A DNA stretch of 39,124 nt from positions 1 to 39,124 of the forward strand of contig JAEWZO010000035.1 of the NCBI GenBank assembly GCA_023458415.1. The letters are read 5' to 3'. The translations under genes and the position numbers were made by a program. The notes beneath the pieces are model-generated. The model did not search any database, was not told the DNA's origin, and worked only from the letters and a program-made list of their open reading frames with translations. Positions 7,795 to 16,218 of this stretch are shown piece after piece. Source of the stretch: Bacteroidota bacterium (GTDB lineage Bacteria > Bacteroidota > Bacteroidia > Flavobacteriales > Weeksellaceae). Numbering within the stretch: position 1 is the stretch's first letter; each line of letters opens with the position of its first letter.

Positions 7795-8624
7795 TTTTTG
7801 AGAAAATCCTGAATTTTTTCAATCACAAAATCTTGGTCGGTTCCGCTGCGCCAACTTTCATGTCCGCCGGGAAAGTAGTACACTTTTCCTTTTGCTCTTC
7901 CTGAGTTAAGCAATTTTTCCATCAATGTTCCCTGCGATGGAGCGATTACTTCATCGGTTTTTCCAAAGAAGGAAATTAGAGGAATCGGGCTGTTTTTCAT
8001 CCAATAAACCGGACTTGCATACTGCGCTTTGGTAACTCCGGAATCCAGATCGGAAGGATTAACTAAATAACGGTTCACAAATTCATAATCAACATAATTT
8101 TTGAACTGCTCATCTGTTAAATCGACTGGACCGACAATATTAACCGCACTTTTAACCTGGTTATTTCTGTATTTGTACGTATACAGTGCTGCAAGATGTC
8201 CGCCAGCGGAATTGCCCAGGAGTACAAATTCCGGATTGAGGTTAAACTGTTTCGAATTTTCTTCCAAAAATTTCAGTGCCATATCAATCTCGTCCGTTTG
8301 TGTTGGTAAAGCGCAATTTTGATATCCAGCGAGAGAATAGTTGATGTTCGCAAAAGTGTAAGTCGGGAATTTTTTCATCAGTTCCATCATAAAACTTTTC
8401 AGCTCTCTCTTATCTCCACCTCGCCATCCGCCACCGTGAATCAGTACAAAAGTTCCTGCGTTGGATTGTAATTTGTCATGAAAGTAAATGTCCAAGATTT
8501 GCTCAGGAGCTGCTCCGTAGGCAACATTACGCTTAATATGGAATGTTTGTTCATTTATCTTAAATGAATTTTTCTTGCATCCGAACAATAAAGTGAGAAC
8601 AATGAAGAATAGGACTTTTTTCAT
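7791..8624 (-). CDS. Alpha/beta-hydrolase lipoprotein, carboxylesterase-like
   Basis: A 277-aa hydrolase with a lipoprotein signal (hydrophobic segment then LLFGC, Cys16), so envelope-anchored. The fold is the BD-FAE/hormone-sensitive-lipase type: HGGGW oxyanion loop at 63-67, nucleophile elbow GNSAGG with Ser139, acid Asp224 in GKTDEV and His255 in PGGHESW. The natural substrate is unknown; esterases of this kind act on acyl or feruloyl esters. It begins 9 nt past the hairpin that ends the DoxX gene, so it is either expressed by read-through or from a promoter within the doxX region. Confidence 0.88.
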   Translation of the reverse strand: MKKVLFFIVLTLLFGCKKNSFKINEQTFHIKRNVAYGAAPEQILDIYFHDKLQSNAGTFVLIHGGGWRGGDKRELKSFMMELMKKFPTYTFANINYSLAGYQNCALPTQTDEIDMALKFLEENSKQFNLNPEFVLLGNSAGGHLAALYTYKYRNNQVKSAVNIVGPVDLTDEQFKNYVDYEFVNRYLVNPSDLDSGVTKAQYASPVYWMKNSPIPLISFFGKTDEVIAPSQGTLMEKLLNSGRAKGKVYYFPGGHESWRSGTDQDFVIEKIQDFLKN

Positions 8625-8635
8625 GTCTTAAAATT

Positions 8636-8664
8636 AAAAAACCTTACTCAATAAAAGTAAGGTT
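8636..8664 (-). terminator. Terminator hairpin between the DoxX gene and the esterase gene
   Basis: Stem AACCTTAC (8640-8647) / GTAAGGTT (8657-8664) with a 9-nt loop. On the minus strand it is followed by six T. It sits after the DoxX gene and directly in the 5' leader of the esterase gene, so it could also act as an attenuator. Confidence 0.75.
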
Positions 8665-8686
8665 CCACAATATAATTCAGTTTGTA

Positions 8687-9187
8687 TTACGAAGCTGTGT
8701 AACGTCCATAAAACATTACCGTGGTGATAACAATAAAGAAAATTAGCCCGATGATTTGCCATTTTTTGGAGAGAAGTTCCGGTGACTGATCTATTTTTTG
8801 ATGGGCACTTTGTACGAATAGAATTTTGATTTTATTCCAGTCCCACATGATTAAAGAAAGCGTGGCAAGCCACATTAAAATGGTAATTACCGGAGTGTAA
8901 TTGAAATACATACTCAGTGTGATCACCACAATATTTGAAATGATGCCGAAGAAAATTAAAGCTCCGACGGTTGCGTAACGCTGTGTCATAAGTAAGAATG
9001 CTGCGAAAACTTGGCAAAAGCCCAGGAAATTCCAGTAAATACCGGTTTGATAAAGGCCTTCAAAGAAAAAGCCAATCGGTTCGGTGGTCGGAATGGTGGT
9101 AACGCGATCACCGACAAGTTTTGACATTCCTGAAGGGATGAAAGCTAAGGCGATTAAAAATCTTGTGAATAGGATGTAATAATTCAT
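8687..9187 (-). CDS. DoxX-family membrane protein
   Basis: A 166-aa inner-membrane protein with four hydrophobic spans (about 5-25, 50-70, 75-92, 95-115) and a fifth near the C-terminus (about 143-160). The start FTRFLIALAFIPSGMSKLVG is the typical DoxX N-terminus, RLLLALxFIxSGxxK. DoxX proteins are small quinone-linked or redox-associated membrane proteins with poorly defined roles. It lies 50 bp downstream of the outer-membrane barrel gene on the same strand and is probably co-transcribed with it. A 10-bp perfect palindrome, GTTGATCAAC (9209-9218), lies in the gap. Confidence 0.8.
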   Translation of the reverse strand: MNYYILFTRFLIALAFIPSGMSKLVGDRVTTIPTTEPIGFFFEGLYQTGIYWNFLGFCQVFAAFLLMTQRYATVGALIFFGIISNIVVITLSMYFNYTPVITILMWLATLSLIMWDWNKIKILFVQSAHQKIDQSPELLSKKWQIIGLIFFIVITTVMFYGRYTAS

Positions 9188-9237
9188 CCATTTGTTTTCT
9201 CATAGTTTGTTGATCAACTGTTGCATAATTGTGTTTT

Positions 9238-11451
9238 TTAGTTTCCTGTTCTATTTTTGATATCATCGTTGGCTCCACCGATATTTCTCACTTTCTGTAG
9301 TTTCTGGTTACCAAAAGTGTAGGTTGCAGTGAAAATAACTCTTCGTCTGTACTGAATTTGATCTACAATATTATAATCGCCATTGTTCTGATAGCCGACA
9401 ATTTTGTTTTCAGAAGTATGGAAGATGTCTCTTGCCTGCAGATTGAAAGTCCAGTCTTTCATGGTTTTCTTTAAGGATAAATTCAGAGCGTGGAACGGTT
9501 CCAGTTTTCCCAGTTCAATCATCAAGCTGGAAGTATAGAAATAATTTACCCCGACAAACCAGTCTTTTTTGCTGCTTAATCTGATGGTGTTCTGTAAATT
9601 CAAACCATAAAAAGTTGTATTATAATCAATGATGTTTTTATTGAACTGTACATCATTTTGCGTATCAGTCGGGTCTCCGCTTATTTCTCCGTTGTAAATT
9701 GCATGTCCAACAAAAGCACTGTTGTTCGCAATCCAAATTCCTTTAAAGAAAGATTTTTGCATTCCGAGCGATGCGGTCATTTGCTGCTTGTCGCCATAAT
9801 TACTTCTGATGTAAGCGAGAACATTTTGCCCTTTAGAATTTACGCCCTGCAAAGGAATCTGCTCTGAAGCATCTTTCACGTAATTGTGACTCAGGTTTAG
9901 GAAATAGGTACTTTTCAACATATACATCAGTTCCTGGTTATAGAAAGTTTCAGGCTTTGCGAACGGATTGTTCTGAACATAGTTGGTCTCGGTTAAATAA
10001 AGCTTGTTGGGAGCGATAGCCCAAAATGGCGGCCTTTGAATTCGGCTGGAGAAACTGTAAGAAAAGCTGTGATTTTTATTGGGGTTGAAACCTACGCTTA
10101 AATAGGGTAGAAAGCTGTTGTTGTCGCGGTCGATTTGGATATTCTTGTCTAAAACCTGGCCCTCAGAAATTGTTTTCTCGTATCGGAAACCTGCTTTTGA
10201 AGTCCATTGATCTCCAAAGTTTTTTTCAAGAGTGATGTAAACGCTTGGAATTTTTTCAGTGTAAAGGAAATGGTTGGACTGGTTTTCGTCTGCTCCTGTT
10301 GGTGGAATAATATTGAAAAGCTGAGTGTTGCTGTCGGTTTTTGTGTGGTTGTAACTTGCTCCAAAACTTAAGGTGTAATCATTTTTCAGTTTCTTTACGT
10401 AATCTGCAAGAATGCCGTAATTATCGATTTGCAGTGGAATGTTCTGGCTATACAGCTTTAAAGTTTCCAGATTGTTTTTAAAAGCATCAAGTTCTATGGT
10501 GGATCCTATGATTTCCTCTTTTTTTGAGTATTTCAAGTACGAAGAACTGATGCTGAGTTTGCTTCCTTTATCATCTGTTTTCAGTTCATAATTCAAATTG
10601 AAAGAATGATCATCCGACTTGGTGTTTCCGCGGTTTTCGGTTCTGGTCCTGAAAACTTCATTCGTCTGTAAATTGGTAAATTCGTTGTAAAGATCAGTAT
10701 GTAAGTCTTTTGACCGGTAAGTGTAATTGTTGTAAGCTAACCCGATATTTTGTTTTTCGTTGATTTCATAGTCCAGGTTAAGATAGCCGCTTAAGTTTCT
10801 TGCAGGATCATCAATATTACCCTCGGAAGTCTGGCTGAAATTGCTGTTTCCGTTGGCAAGCTTCATAAACTGTCTGCGGTTGCTTTGTCCGGTATTTAAA
10901 TTCGTGGATAGGCCGAGTTTGTTTTTCCTGTAGTTTAAAGTGACCGAGGCGTTCTGGCTGTTGAAAAATGCTTGGCTGTTTTCCATTTTAAGGTTACCGT
11001 TCAAACCGTCAGTTGGTTTTTTCTTCAGTACGATGTTTACAATGCCCTGATTTCCTTCCACGGCAAATTCTGAGGAAGGCACTGTAATCACTTCAATTTT
11101 CTGGATATTTTCTGAAGGCATAGATTTCAACAGTTCTACCACCGCATCCGGAGACATATTGCTTTTTCGTCCGTTGATATAAATCATCACTGAATTTTTT
11201 CCCAGAATCTGTAGTGTTTTATCGTCCGTCGTGGAAATCAAAGGAGTTTCTTTCAATAGATCAAAAGCATTCGAGCCTTTTGAAATCGGAGAAGATGCAA
11301 CATCGAAAACTAAACGGTCCGCTTTCTTTTGGAACACCTTCTTCGTCATTGTTACTGTTTCAATATCTTTCACTTTAGCCGTGTCCTGCTTCTGTTGGGC
11401 GAAGGTTAGTGCAGAGGTTACTAATAAAATGGGAAGGATTATAGATTTCAT
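9238..11451 (-). CDS. TonB-dependent receptor-like outer-membrane beta-barrel protein
   Basis: A 737-aa outer-membrane protein with a Sec signal peptide (cleavage after TFA, about residue 18). A short TonB-box-like segment (VKDIETVTMTKK) and a plug domain follow: DVASSPISKGSNAFDLLKET, SVMIYINGRKSNMSPD and IEVITVPSSEFAVEGNQGIVNIVLKK. A large barrel (about 200-737) is rich in alternating Tyr/Asn/Phe strands. This is the barrel type found in many Bacteroidota (OMP_b-brl_3-like). Most relatives carry an N-terminal carboxypeptidase-regulatory-like domain, and here it is missing. The cargo is unknown. DoxX lies downstream, and an operator-like array lies upstream at 11508-11548. Confidence 0.9.
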   Translation of the reverse strand: MKSIILPILLVTSALTFAQQKQDTAKVKDIETVTMTKKVFQKKADRLVFDVASSPISKGSNAFDLLKETPLISTTDDKTLQILGKNSVMIYINGRKSNMSPDAVVELLKSMPSENIQKIEVITVPSSEFAVEGNQGIVNIVLKKKPTDGLNGNLKMENSQAFFNSQNASVTLNYRKNKLGLSTNLNTGQSNRRQFMKLANGNSNFSQTSEGNIDDPARNLSGYLNLDYEINEKQNIGLAYNNYTYRSKDLHTDLYNEFTNLQTNEVFRTRTENRGNTKSDDHSFNLNYELKTDDKGSKLSISSSYLKYSKKEEIIGSTIELDAFKNNLETLKLYSQNIPLQIDNYGILADYVKKLKNDYTLSFGASYNHTKTDSNTQLFNIIPPTGADENQSNHFLYTEKIPSVYITLEKNFGDQWTSKAGFRYEKTISEGQVLDKNIQIDRDNNSFLPYLSVGFNPNKNHSFSYSFSSRIQRPPFWAIAPNKLYLTETNYVQNNPFAKPETFYNQELMYMLKSTYFLNLSHNYVKDASEQIPLQGVNSKGQNVLAYIRSNYGDKQQMTASLGMQKSFFKGIWIANNSAFVGHAIYNGEISGDPTDTQNDVQFNKNIIDYNTTFYGLNLQNTIRLSSKKDWFVGVNYFYTSSLMIELGKLEPFHALNLSLKKTMKDWTFNLQARDIFHTSENKIVGYQNNGDYNIVDQIQYRRRVIFTATYTFGNQKLQKVRNIGGANDDIKNRTGN

Positions 11452-11500
11452 AGTTTCTGTTTTTAGAGTGGTTCTTTGTTTTGGTTATTAATTTACATAG

Positions 11501-11532
11501 CAAAGATATATTATTATTTTAGTAATATGCAA
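11501..11532 (-). promoter_or_regulatory. Candidate promoter of the barrel-protein gene
   Basis: On the minus strand TATCTTTG (complement of 11501-11508) is an exact TAnnTTTG -7 box. A TTG (complement of 11530-11532) lies 21 nt upstream at the -33 position. The box is 49 nt before the start codon. Confidence 0.5.
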
Positions 11533-11548
11533 TACAAAGTAGTGATAT
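11508..11548. promoter_or_regulatory. Operator-like repeats over the barrel-gene promoter
   Basis: TAGTAATAT (11520-11528) and TAGTGATAT (11540-11548) are direct repeats exactly 20 bp apart, two helical turns. A further inverted copy, ATATTATTA (11508-11516), forms an imperfect palindrome with the first. The array overlaps the -7 to -40 region, which suits a repressor or activator site. No regulator gene is adjacent. The rest of the 231-bp interval has only a 9-bp hairpin, AATAGGATG/CATCCTATT (11630-11657), and an AT-rich palindrome (11662-11678). Confidence 0.45.
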
Positions 11549-11682
11549 AATTTTAATTTTGGCTTTAAATGCTTGATAATCAGTGACAAAAATTCATCGT
11601 GATTTTTACTACATATGTTTATGGACAACAATAGGATGCAAAATATTACATCCTATTCCATATTTTATTTAATAAAATTACC

Positions 11683-12021
11683 TTATTCTCTGTCGAAGCG
11701 GGCCAGCTTTTTATCTACCCAAATGGTTGCAAAAGGGAAGAAAGCTGAAATCAGGGCAAAAACGAAATCTTCATCATCCCACTTAAATATTTTACGCGCC
11801 GGCAAAATCAGAAGCAGATAAAGCGTGAAAAACAATCCGTGAATATTTCCAGCGGTGATAATCCAAATTGTAGGAAGCAGTTCGTCCCTTTCATAGCGAA
11901 TCCAAATCATGGCAGAAAAAAGAAGCACCCACGAAATTGCTTCCAACAGGCAGATTTTCTTAAACCAATTGATGATTTTCTCCTCAGAATATTTCGCAAT
12001 TATTTTGTCAACAAATTCCAT
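11683..12021 (-). CDS. DUF3817 family membrane protein
   Basis: A 112-aa protein with about three membrane spans (roughly 22-42, 51-71, 84-102). The pattern LLEAISWVLL, then GNIHGLFFTLYLLL, then a C-terminal FFPFATIWVDKKL matches the DUF3817 family of small integral membrane proteins, whose function is unknown. It follows nadD on the same strand with a 9-bp gap and is probably the last gene of the recJ-nadD transcript. The AT-rich palindrome at 11662-11678 just downstream may help end the message but has no T-run. Confidence 0.85.
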   Translation of the reverse strand: MEFVDKIIAKYSEEKIINWFKKICLLEAISWVLLFSAMIWIRYERDELLPTIWIITAGNIHGLFFTLYLLLILPARKIFKWDDEDFVFALISAFFPFATIWVDKKLARFDRE

Positions 12022-12030
12022 AAAACTACA

Positions 12031-12621
12031 TTAATCCTTATAAAATGAACTTCCGTCCAAATATTCAAAAACTTCCGGAGGAAGCATTGGACGTACATTT
12101 TTCCCATCCTTAATCATGGTTCTGATTTCCGTTGCAGAAAGCTCAATGACCGGCGCATTAACGATACTGATGTTGTGATGCTGCAGGTATTCTGAATCTT
12201 TTTTCTCACCCTGAAAAATTCTCGGATACACAATAATCTGATGATTGTTGATTAGCTGCTCCGAATTTTTCCATTTGTGAAGTCCATCCAAATTATCTTC
12301 TCCCATAATGATAGAAAAAGAGTTTTCCGGATATTTTTCCTTTAGATAAGTTAAAGTATCAATAGTATAACTTGGAACCGGCAAGGAAAACTCAACATTT
12401 GAAGCCCGCATTTTCGGGTAATTTTTTACTGCGAGATTCACCATTTCCAAACGGTTACTGTCTTTAAGCAGCGATTTCTTCTCTTTGAACGGATTTTGAG
12501 GACTCACCACAAACCACAATTCATCCATATCGGAATTTTCCAAAATGTAATTGGCAAGGATGAGATGCCCGATGTGAACCGGATTGAATGACCCGAAAAA
12601 TAACCCGACCTTCTTACTCAT
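12031..12621 (-). CDS. nadD: Nicotinate-nucleotide adenylyltransferase
   Basis: Transfers AMP from ATP to nicotinate mononucleotide, giving deamido-NAD in NAD biosynthesis. At 196 aa it matches bacterial NadD. The nucleotidyltransferase signature GSFNPVHIGHL with the HxGH pair (His16, His19) is at the N-terminus, WFVVSPQNPFK follows near 37-47, and the C-terminal SATEIR (about 162-167) is the second ATP-binding motif. Its start overlaps the end of recJ by 8 bp, so translation of the two is probably coupled. Confidence 0.96.
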   Translation of the reverse strand: MSKKVGLFFGSFNPVHIGHLILANYILENSDMDELWFVVSPQNPFKEKKSLLKDSNRLEMVNLAVKNYPKMRASNVEFSLPVPSYTIDTLTYLKEKYPENSFSIIMGEDNLDGLHKWKNSEQLINNHQIIVYPRIFQGEKKDSEYLQHHNISIVNAPVIELSATEIRTMIKDGKNVRPMLPPEVFEYLDGSSFYKD

Positions 12622-14326
12622 TTTCGAATTTTACATCGCGAATATTTAGGTAATAAGTTACGTTGCCTTTCCAATGGTTTTCTTCCACAGTAAAAGCAAT
12701 ATCGAAAGATTTTTCCCGGAAATTATCTGCATGATGACCTAATTTGAAACCAACACATTCTAGCGTGCGTCCCGATTCCTGCTTGATGTAGAACTTCAGG
12801 TGATTGTTGTCTTTCCCCATCGTTTTTACATAGCCCGAAACTTTTTGCTTTTTCAAAACAAGAATTGGTTTCATATTATTTGGACCGAAAGGCGCCAATT
12901 TTCTGTGGAAATTGATGAAATCCCGGTTGAGGTCTTCAATATGCATTTCGGAATCAATCGTAATTGACGGAACTTTCTGGTGTTCCTGAATTACTTCCGC
13001 AACGACTTTCTCGAATTTAATTTTAAATTCCTCGAAGCGGTCTTTTTTCATTGATAGACCTGCCGCTGCACGATGTCCTCCGAATTTTTCAAAATATTCT
13101 GAACAACGATCCAGCGCATCGTGTACATCAAAATCGGCAACCGATCTCGCAGATGCAACAAGTTCGCCGTTGGTTCCTTCAGTAAAAACGAGAGTAGGTT
13201 TGTAATACGTTTCGGTAAGTCTTGAAGCGACAATTCCAATAACACCTTTGTTCCATTCAGGATCGAAAACGATGGTTGTGAAATTGTTTTCCTGGCCGCT
13301 CACGACAATCTGATTAAGAGCTGAAACGGTGGAGTTCATATCCAACTCGCGTCGTTCATCATTTAAATCCATAATGTCGGCCAATATTTTTTGTGCCGTC
13401 ATTTTATTGTCGCTCACCATTAATTCTACGGCTGCTTTTCCATGAGAAATTCTTCCTGCAGCGTTAATTTTCGGTGCAATTTCAAAAACGATATTGGAAA
13501 TGTCGAAATGAGCAAGTTTATCTTCAGGAATCAGCATGCGTAAACCAAGATTTCTTGTCTTACGGAGATGTTTCAGTCCCATTTTGGCCAAAACACGGTT
13601 TTCTCCTGTCATCGAAACAATATCCGCTGCAATAGAAATCGCCAGTAAATCGGTAAGCTCGAAAAGTTCTGCTTCCGGAATTTTATAGATCGAATTAAGT
13701 CCTTGGCAAAGTTTAAAACCAACGCCGCAACCGGAAAGTTCTTTGAAAGGATAACGGCAATCAGACCTTTTTGGATCGAGAACTGCAACAGCATCCGGAA
13801 TAATTTCTCCGGGTAAATGGTGATCGCAGATAATAAAATCGATTCCGAGTTCTTTTGCGTAATCAATTTTGTCGATGGCTTTAATACCGCAATCAAGCGC
13901 AATTATTAATGAAAAACCTTCATTTTTTGCATACTCAATTCCTTCATTTGAAATTCCGTATCCTTCAGAATTTCGGTCTGGAATGTAAAAATCCAGATAT
14001 TTCTTTTCAACAATTTTGCTGAGGTAGAGATACATAAGTGCAACGGCAGTAGTTCCGTCCACATCATAATCTCCATAAACCATTATTTTTTCTCCGTTTT
14101 CAATGGCGGTTGCAATGCGTTCTACCGCTTTCTGCATATCGGCCATGAGGAACGGGTTGTGAATGTCTTCTAATTTCGGTTTGAAAAATTCGCGTGCCTT
14201 TTCGTAATTATCAATGCCGCGAAGCACTAGAAGTTTGGATTCAAAGGTGCCGAATCCCAGTGAAGAACTGAGTCCGTCTACAACATCTTCGTCAGGTTCC
14301 GGTTTGTATATCCATTTTTGACTCAT
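12614..14326 (-). CDS. recJ: Single-stranded-DNA-specific exonuclease RecJ
   Basis: A 5'-3' single-strand DNA exonuclease acting in recombination and mismatch or base-excision repair. At 570 aa it has the expected length. The DHH phosphoesterase metal motifs are present: VYGDYDVDGTTA (83-94), ALDCGIKA (about 143-150), CDHHLPG (167-173) and GCGVGFKL (199-206). A DHHA1 domain follows with FGGHRAAAGLSM, then an OB-fold-like C-terminal part. It heads a three-gene minus-strand operon with nadD and the DUF3817 gene. Confidence 0.97.
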   Translation of the reverse strand: MSQKWIYKPEPDEDVVDGLSSSLGFGTFESKLLVLRGIDNYEKAREFFKPKLEDIHNPFLMADMQKAVERIATAIENGEKIMVYGDYDVDGTTAVALMYLYLSKIVEKKYLDFYIPDRNSEGYGISNEGIEYAKNEGFSLIIALDCGIKAIDKIDYAKELGIDFIICDHHLPGEIIPDAVAVLDPKRSDCRYPFKELSGCGVGFKLCQGLNSIYKIPEAELFELTDLLAISIAADIVSMTGENRVLAKMGLKHLRKTRNLGLRMLIPEDKLAHFDISNIVFEIAPKINAAGRISHGKAAVELMVSDNKMTAQKILADIMDLNDERRELDMNSTVSALNQIVVSGQENNFTTIVFDPEWNKGVIGIVASRLTETYYKPTLVFTEGTNGELVASARSVADFDVHDALDRCSEYFEKFGGHRAAAGLSMKKDRFEEFKIKFEKVVAEVIQEHQKVPSITIDSEMHIEDLNRDFINFHRKLAPFGPNNMKPILVLKKQKVSGYVKTMGKDNNHLKFYIKQESGRTLECVGFKLGHHADNFREKSFDIAFTVEENHWKGNVTYYLNIRDVKFENE

Positions 14327-14384
14327 CCTACAAAATTACGAAAACTTTACTGATTACTTTTTGGTTAAACTGTTAATTAAGCAT

Positions 14385-14416
14385 AAAAAATGCTGCCATG
14401 AAGGCAGCATTTTTTT
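14385..14416 (-). terminator. Terminator after the ABC-F gene (bidirectional form)
   Basis: TGCTGCC / GGCAGCA stem with a 5-nt loop, extended by A6 on the left and T-run on the right. On the minus strand it lies 16 nt beyond the ABC-F stop and ends in six T. Confidence 0.9.
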
Positions 14417-14432
14417 ATTGTTTGTTTGAAAA

Positions 14433-16058
14433 CTAAGAGTACATCTGAGATCTCAGTTCCTGTACTTTTTTATCTGCAAGGTACTCGTCGTAGGTCATCT
14501 CTCTGTCGATAATTCCTTTTGGAGTTAGCTCGATAATTCTGTTACACACCGTTTGAAGCAACTCGTGGTCATGAGATGAAATCAGGATGTTACCTTTAAA
14601 ATTCATCAGAGAGTTGTTCAGTGCGGTAATACTTTCAAGATCCAGGTGGTTGGTTGGCTCGTCCATTAAAAGAACATTGGCTTTCTGAAGCATCATTCTA
14701 CTGAACATGCAACGCATTTTTTCACCCCCGGAAAGTACAGTTGAGGATTTCAGAGCTTCATCTCCTGAGAAAAGCATTTTTCCGAGAAATCCTCTAACAT
14801 ATTCCTCGTGTCTTTCTTCTTCAGTTTTTACGTACTGTCTAAGCCAATCTACCAGGTTAAGGTCTTTATCCTGGAAATATTCGGTATTATCCAGAGGCAT
14901 ATAACTTTGTGTCGTCGTAACGCCCCACTGGTAAGATCCTTTATCCGGCTCTGTTGTTCCCGAAATAATTTGGAAAAACTCTGTAATAGCCAAAGAGTTC
15001 TTGGAGATTACCGCAACTTTATCGCCTTTTTTCAGGTTGAGGTCAATATCTGAAAACAGCAACTCACCATCTTTGGTTTTCTCCAGGTCTTTCACATCAA
15101 GGATTTGGTCTCCGGCTTCTCTTTCCATTTCGAAAATAATCGCTGGATATCTTCTTGAAGTTGGTTTGATGTCTTCAATATTCAATTTATCGATCATTTT
15201 CTTACGGGCAGTTGCCTGTTTTGCTTTCGCCACGTTAGAAGAGAATCTCGCAATGAAATCCTGAAGTTCTTTTTTCTTTTCTTCCGCTTTTTTATTGGCT
15301 TGCTGTCTTTGTTTGGTCGCTAACTGTGAAGCTTGATACCAGAAGGAATAGTTACCGGTATAAAGATTCAGTTTAGAATAATCCAAATCTCCAATGTGTG
15401 TACAAACCGCATCCAGGAAGTGACGGTCGTGAGAAACCACAATAACTGTATTTTCGTAATCAGCAAGAAAATCCTCCAGCCAAGCGATGGTTTCGATGTC
15501 CAGGTCATTGGTAGGTTCGTCCAGAATGAGAACATCCGGATTTCCGAACAGAGCTTGAGCAAGAAGCACCTTTACCTTGTCTTTGTTTTCCAGTTCGCCC
15601 ATCATTTGATAGTGCATATCTTCTTTAATACGAACATTGGAAAGCATGTTCATGGCGTCGGATTCTGCGTTCCAACCTCCCATTTCGTCATAAATCACGC
15701 CTAATTCCCCTGCCTTGATTCCGTCTTCATCAGTGAAGTCTTCTTTAGCGTAGAGCGCATCCATTTCTTCTTTGATGTCGAAAAGTTTTTTATTTCCGCG
15801 AAGAACCGTTTCAAGTACTGTGAAATTGTCGTAAGCAAAGTGGTCCTGCTCCAGAACCGACATTCTTTTTCCGGGCTCAAGAGAAACGTTACCTGTGGTT
15901 GGTTCCTGTTTTCCGGTTAGTATTTTTAGAAAAGTGGATTTTCCGGCACCATTGGCTCCGATGATTCCGTAGCAATTTCCTTTTGTAAACATAATGTTTA
16001 CCTCGTCAAAAAGGACTCTTTTTCCGAACTGAAGAGATAAATTAGATACTGTTAACAT
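14433..16058 (-). CDS. ABC-F ATPase, YbiT-like, with degenerate second Walker A
   Basis: A 541-aa soluble ABC-F protein with two nucleotide-binding domains joined by a charged linker (about 245-300). ABC-F proteins bind the ribosomal E site and act on stalled or starting ribosomes. Overall sequence and linker (IARFSSNVAKAKQATARKK) resemble E. coli YbiT. NBD1 has an intact Walker A GANGAGKST (34-42) and Walker B LILDEPTNDLD. NBD2 keeps LSGGEKMR (442-449), LLMDEPTNHLD and SSHDH, but its Walker A is ISKNSLAIT (351-359), with no Gly-Lys. The NBD1 signature is also lost (ELENKDKVK, about 155-163), leaving one complete composite ATP site. It is divergent from smpB. Confidence 0.95.
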   Translation of the reverse strand: MLTVSNLSLQFGKRVLFDEVNIMFTKGNCYGIIGANGAGKSTFLKILTGKQEPTTGNVSLEPGKRMSVLEQDHFAYDNFTVLETVLRGNKKLFDIKEEMDALYAKEDFTDEDGIKAGELGVIYDEMGGWNAESDAMNMLSNVRIKEDMHYQMMGELENKDKVKVLLAQALFGNPDVLILDEPTNDLDIETIAWLEDFLADYENTVIVVSHDRHFLDAVCTHIGDLDYSKLNLYTGNYSFWYQASQLATKQRQQANKKAEEKKKELQDFIARFSSNVAKAKQATARKKMIDKLNIEDIKPTSRRYPAIIFEMEREAGDQILDVKDLEKTKDGELLFSDIDLNLKKGDKVAVISKNSLAITEFFQIISGTTEPDKGSYQWGVTTTQSYMPLDNTEYFQDKDLNLVDWLRQYVKTEEERHEEYVRGFLGKMLFSGDEALKSSTVLSGGEKMRCMFSRMMLQKANVLLMDEPTNHLDLESITALNNSLMNFKGNILISSHDHELLQTVCNRIIELTPKGIIDREMTYDEYLADKKVQELRSQMYS

Positions 16059-16078
16059 ATAGTTTTGTAAATTTGCCG

Positions 16079-16086
16079 CAAAATTA
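16079..16086 (-). promoter_or_regulatory. Candidate -7 element of the ABC-F gene
   Basis: On the minus strand TAATTTTG is an exact TAnnTTTG, 20 nt before the start codon. No clear -33 element. Confidence 0.4.
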
Positions 16087-16103
16087 CGAAAAAAGATCGG
16101 GTT

Positions 16104-16121
16104 TATATTTGCTTATCTTTG
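16104..16121 (+). promoter_or_regulatory. Two tandem -7 elements upstream of smpB
   Basis: TATATTTG (16104-16111) and TATCTTTG (16114-16121) both match TAnnTTTG exactly, 10 bp apart. They imply a leader of roughly 90-110 nt before smpB. Neither has a good -33 TTTG at the normal distance. The leader contains nothing else recognisable. Confidence 0.4.
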
Positions 16122-16218
16122 CAGCGTCGAGAACGATAAACTGGTTTGAATTCTAAATATTATGCAACAAATGTTAAATTTTAGAAAAAATTAACACCTG
16201 TTTTCAGAGAAGAGTTTT

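Noticed and set aside
14990..15030. Degenerate NBD2 Walker A of the ABC-F protein as a sequencing error
   Set aside because: The frame stays open with normal flanking residues and several independent codon changes; a frameshift or single error would not produce it.
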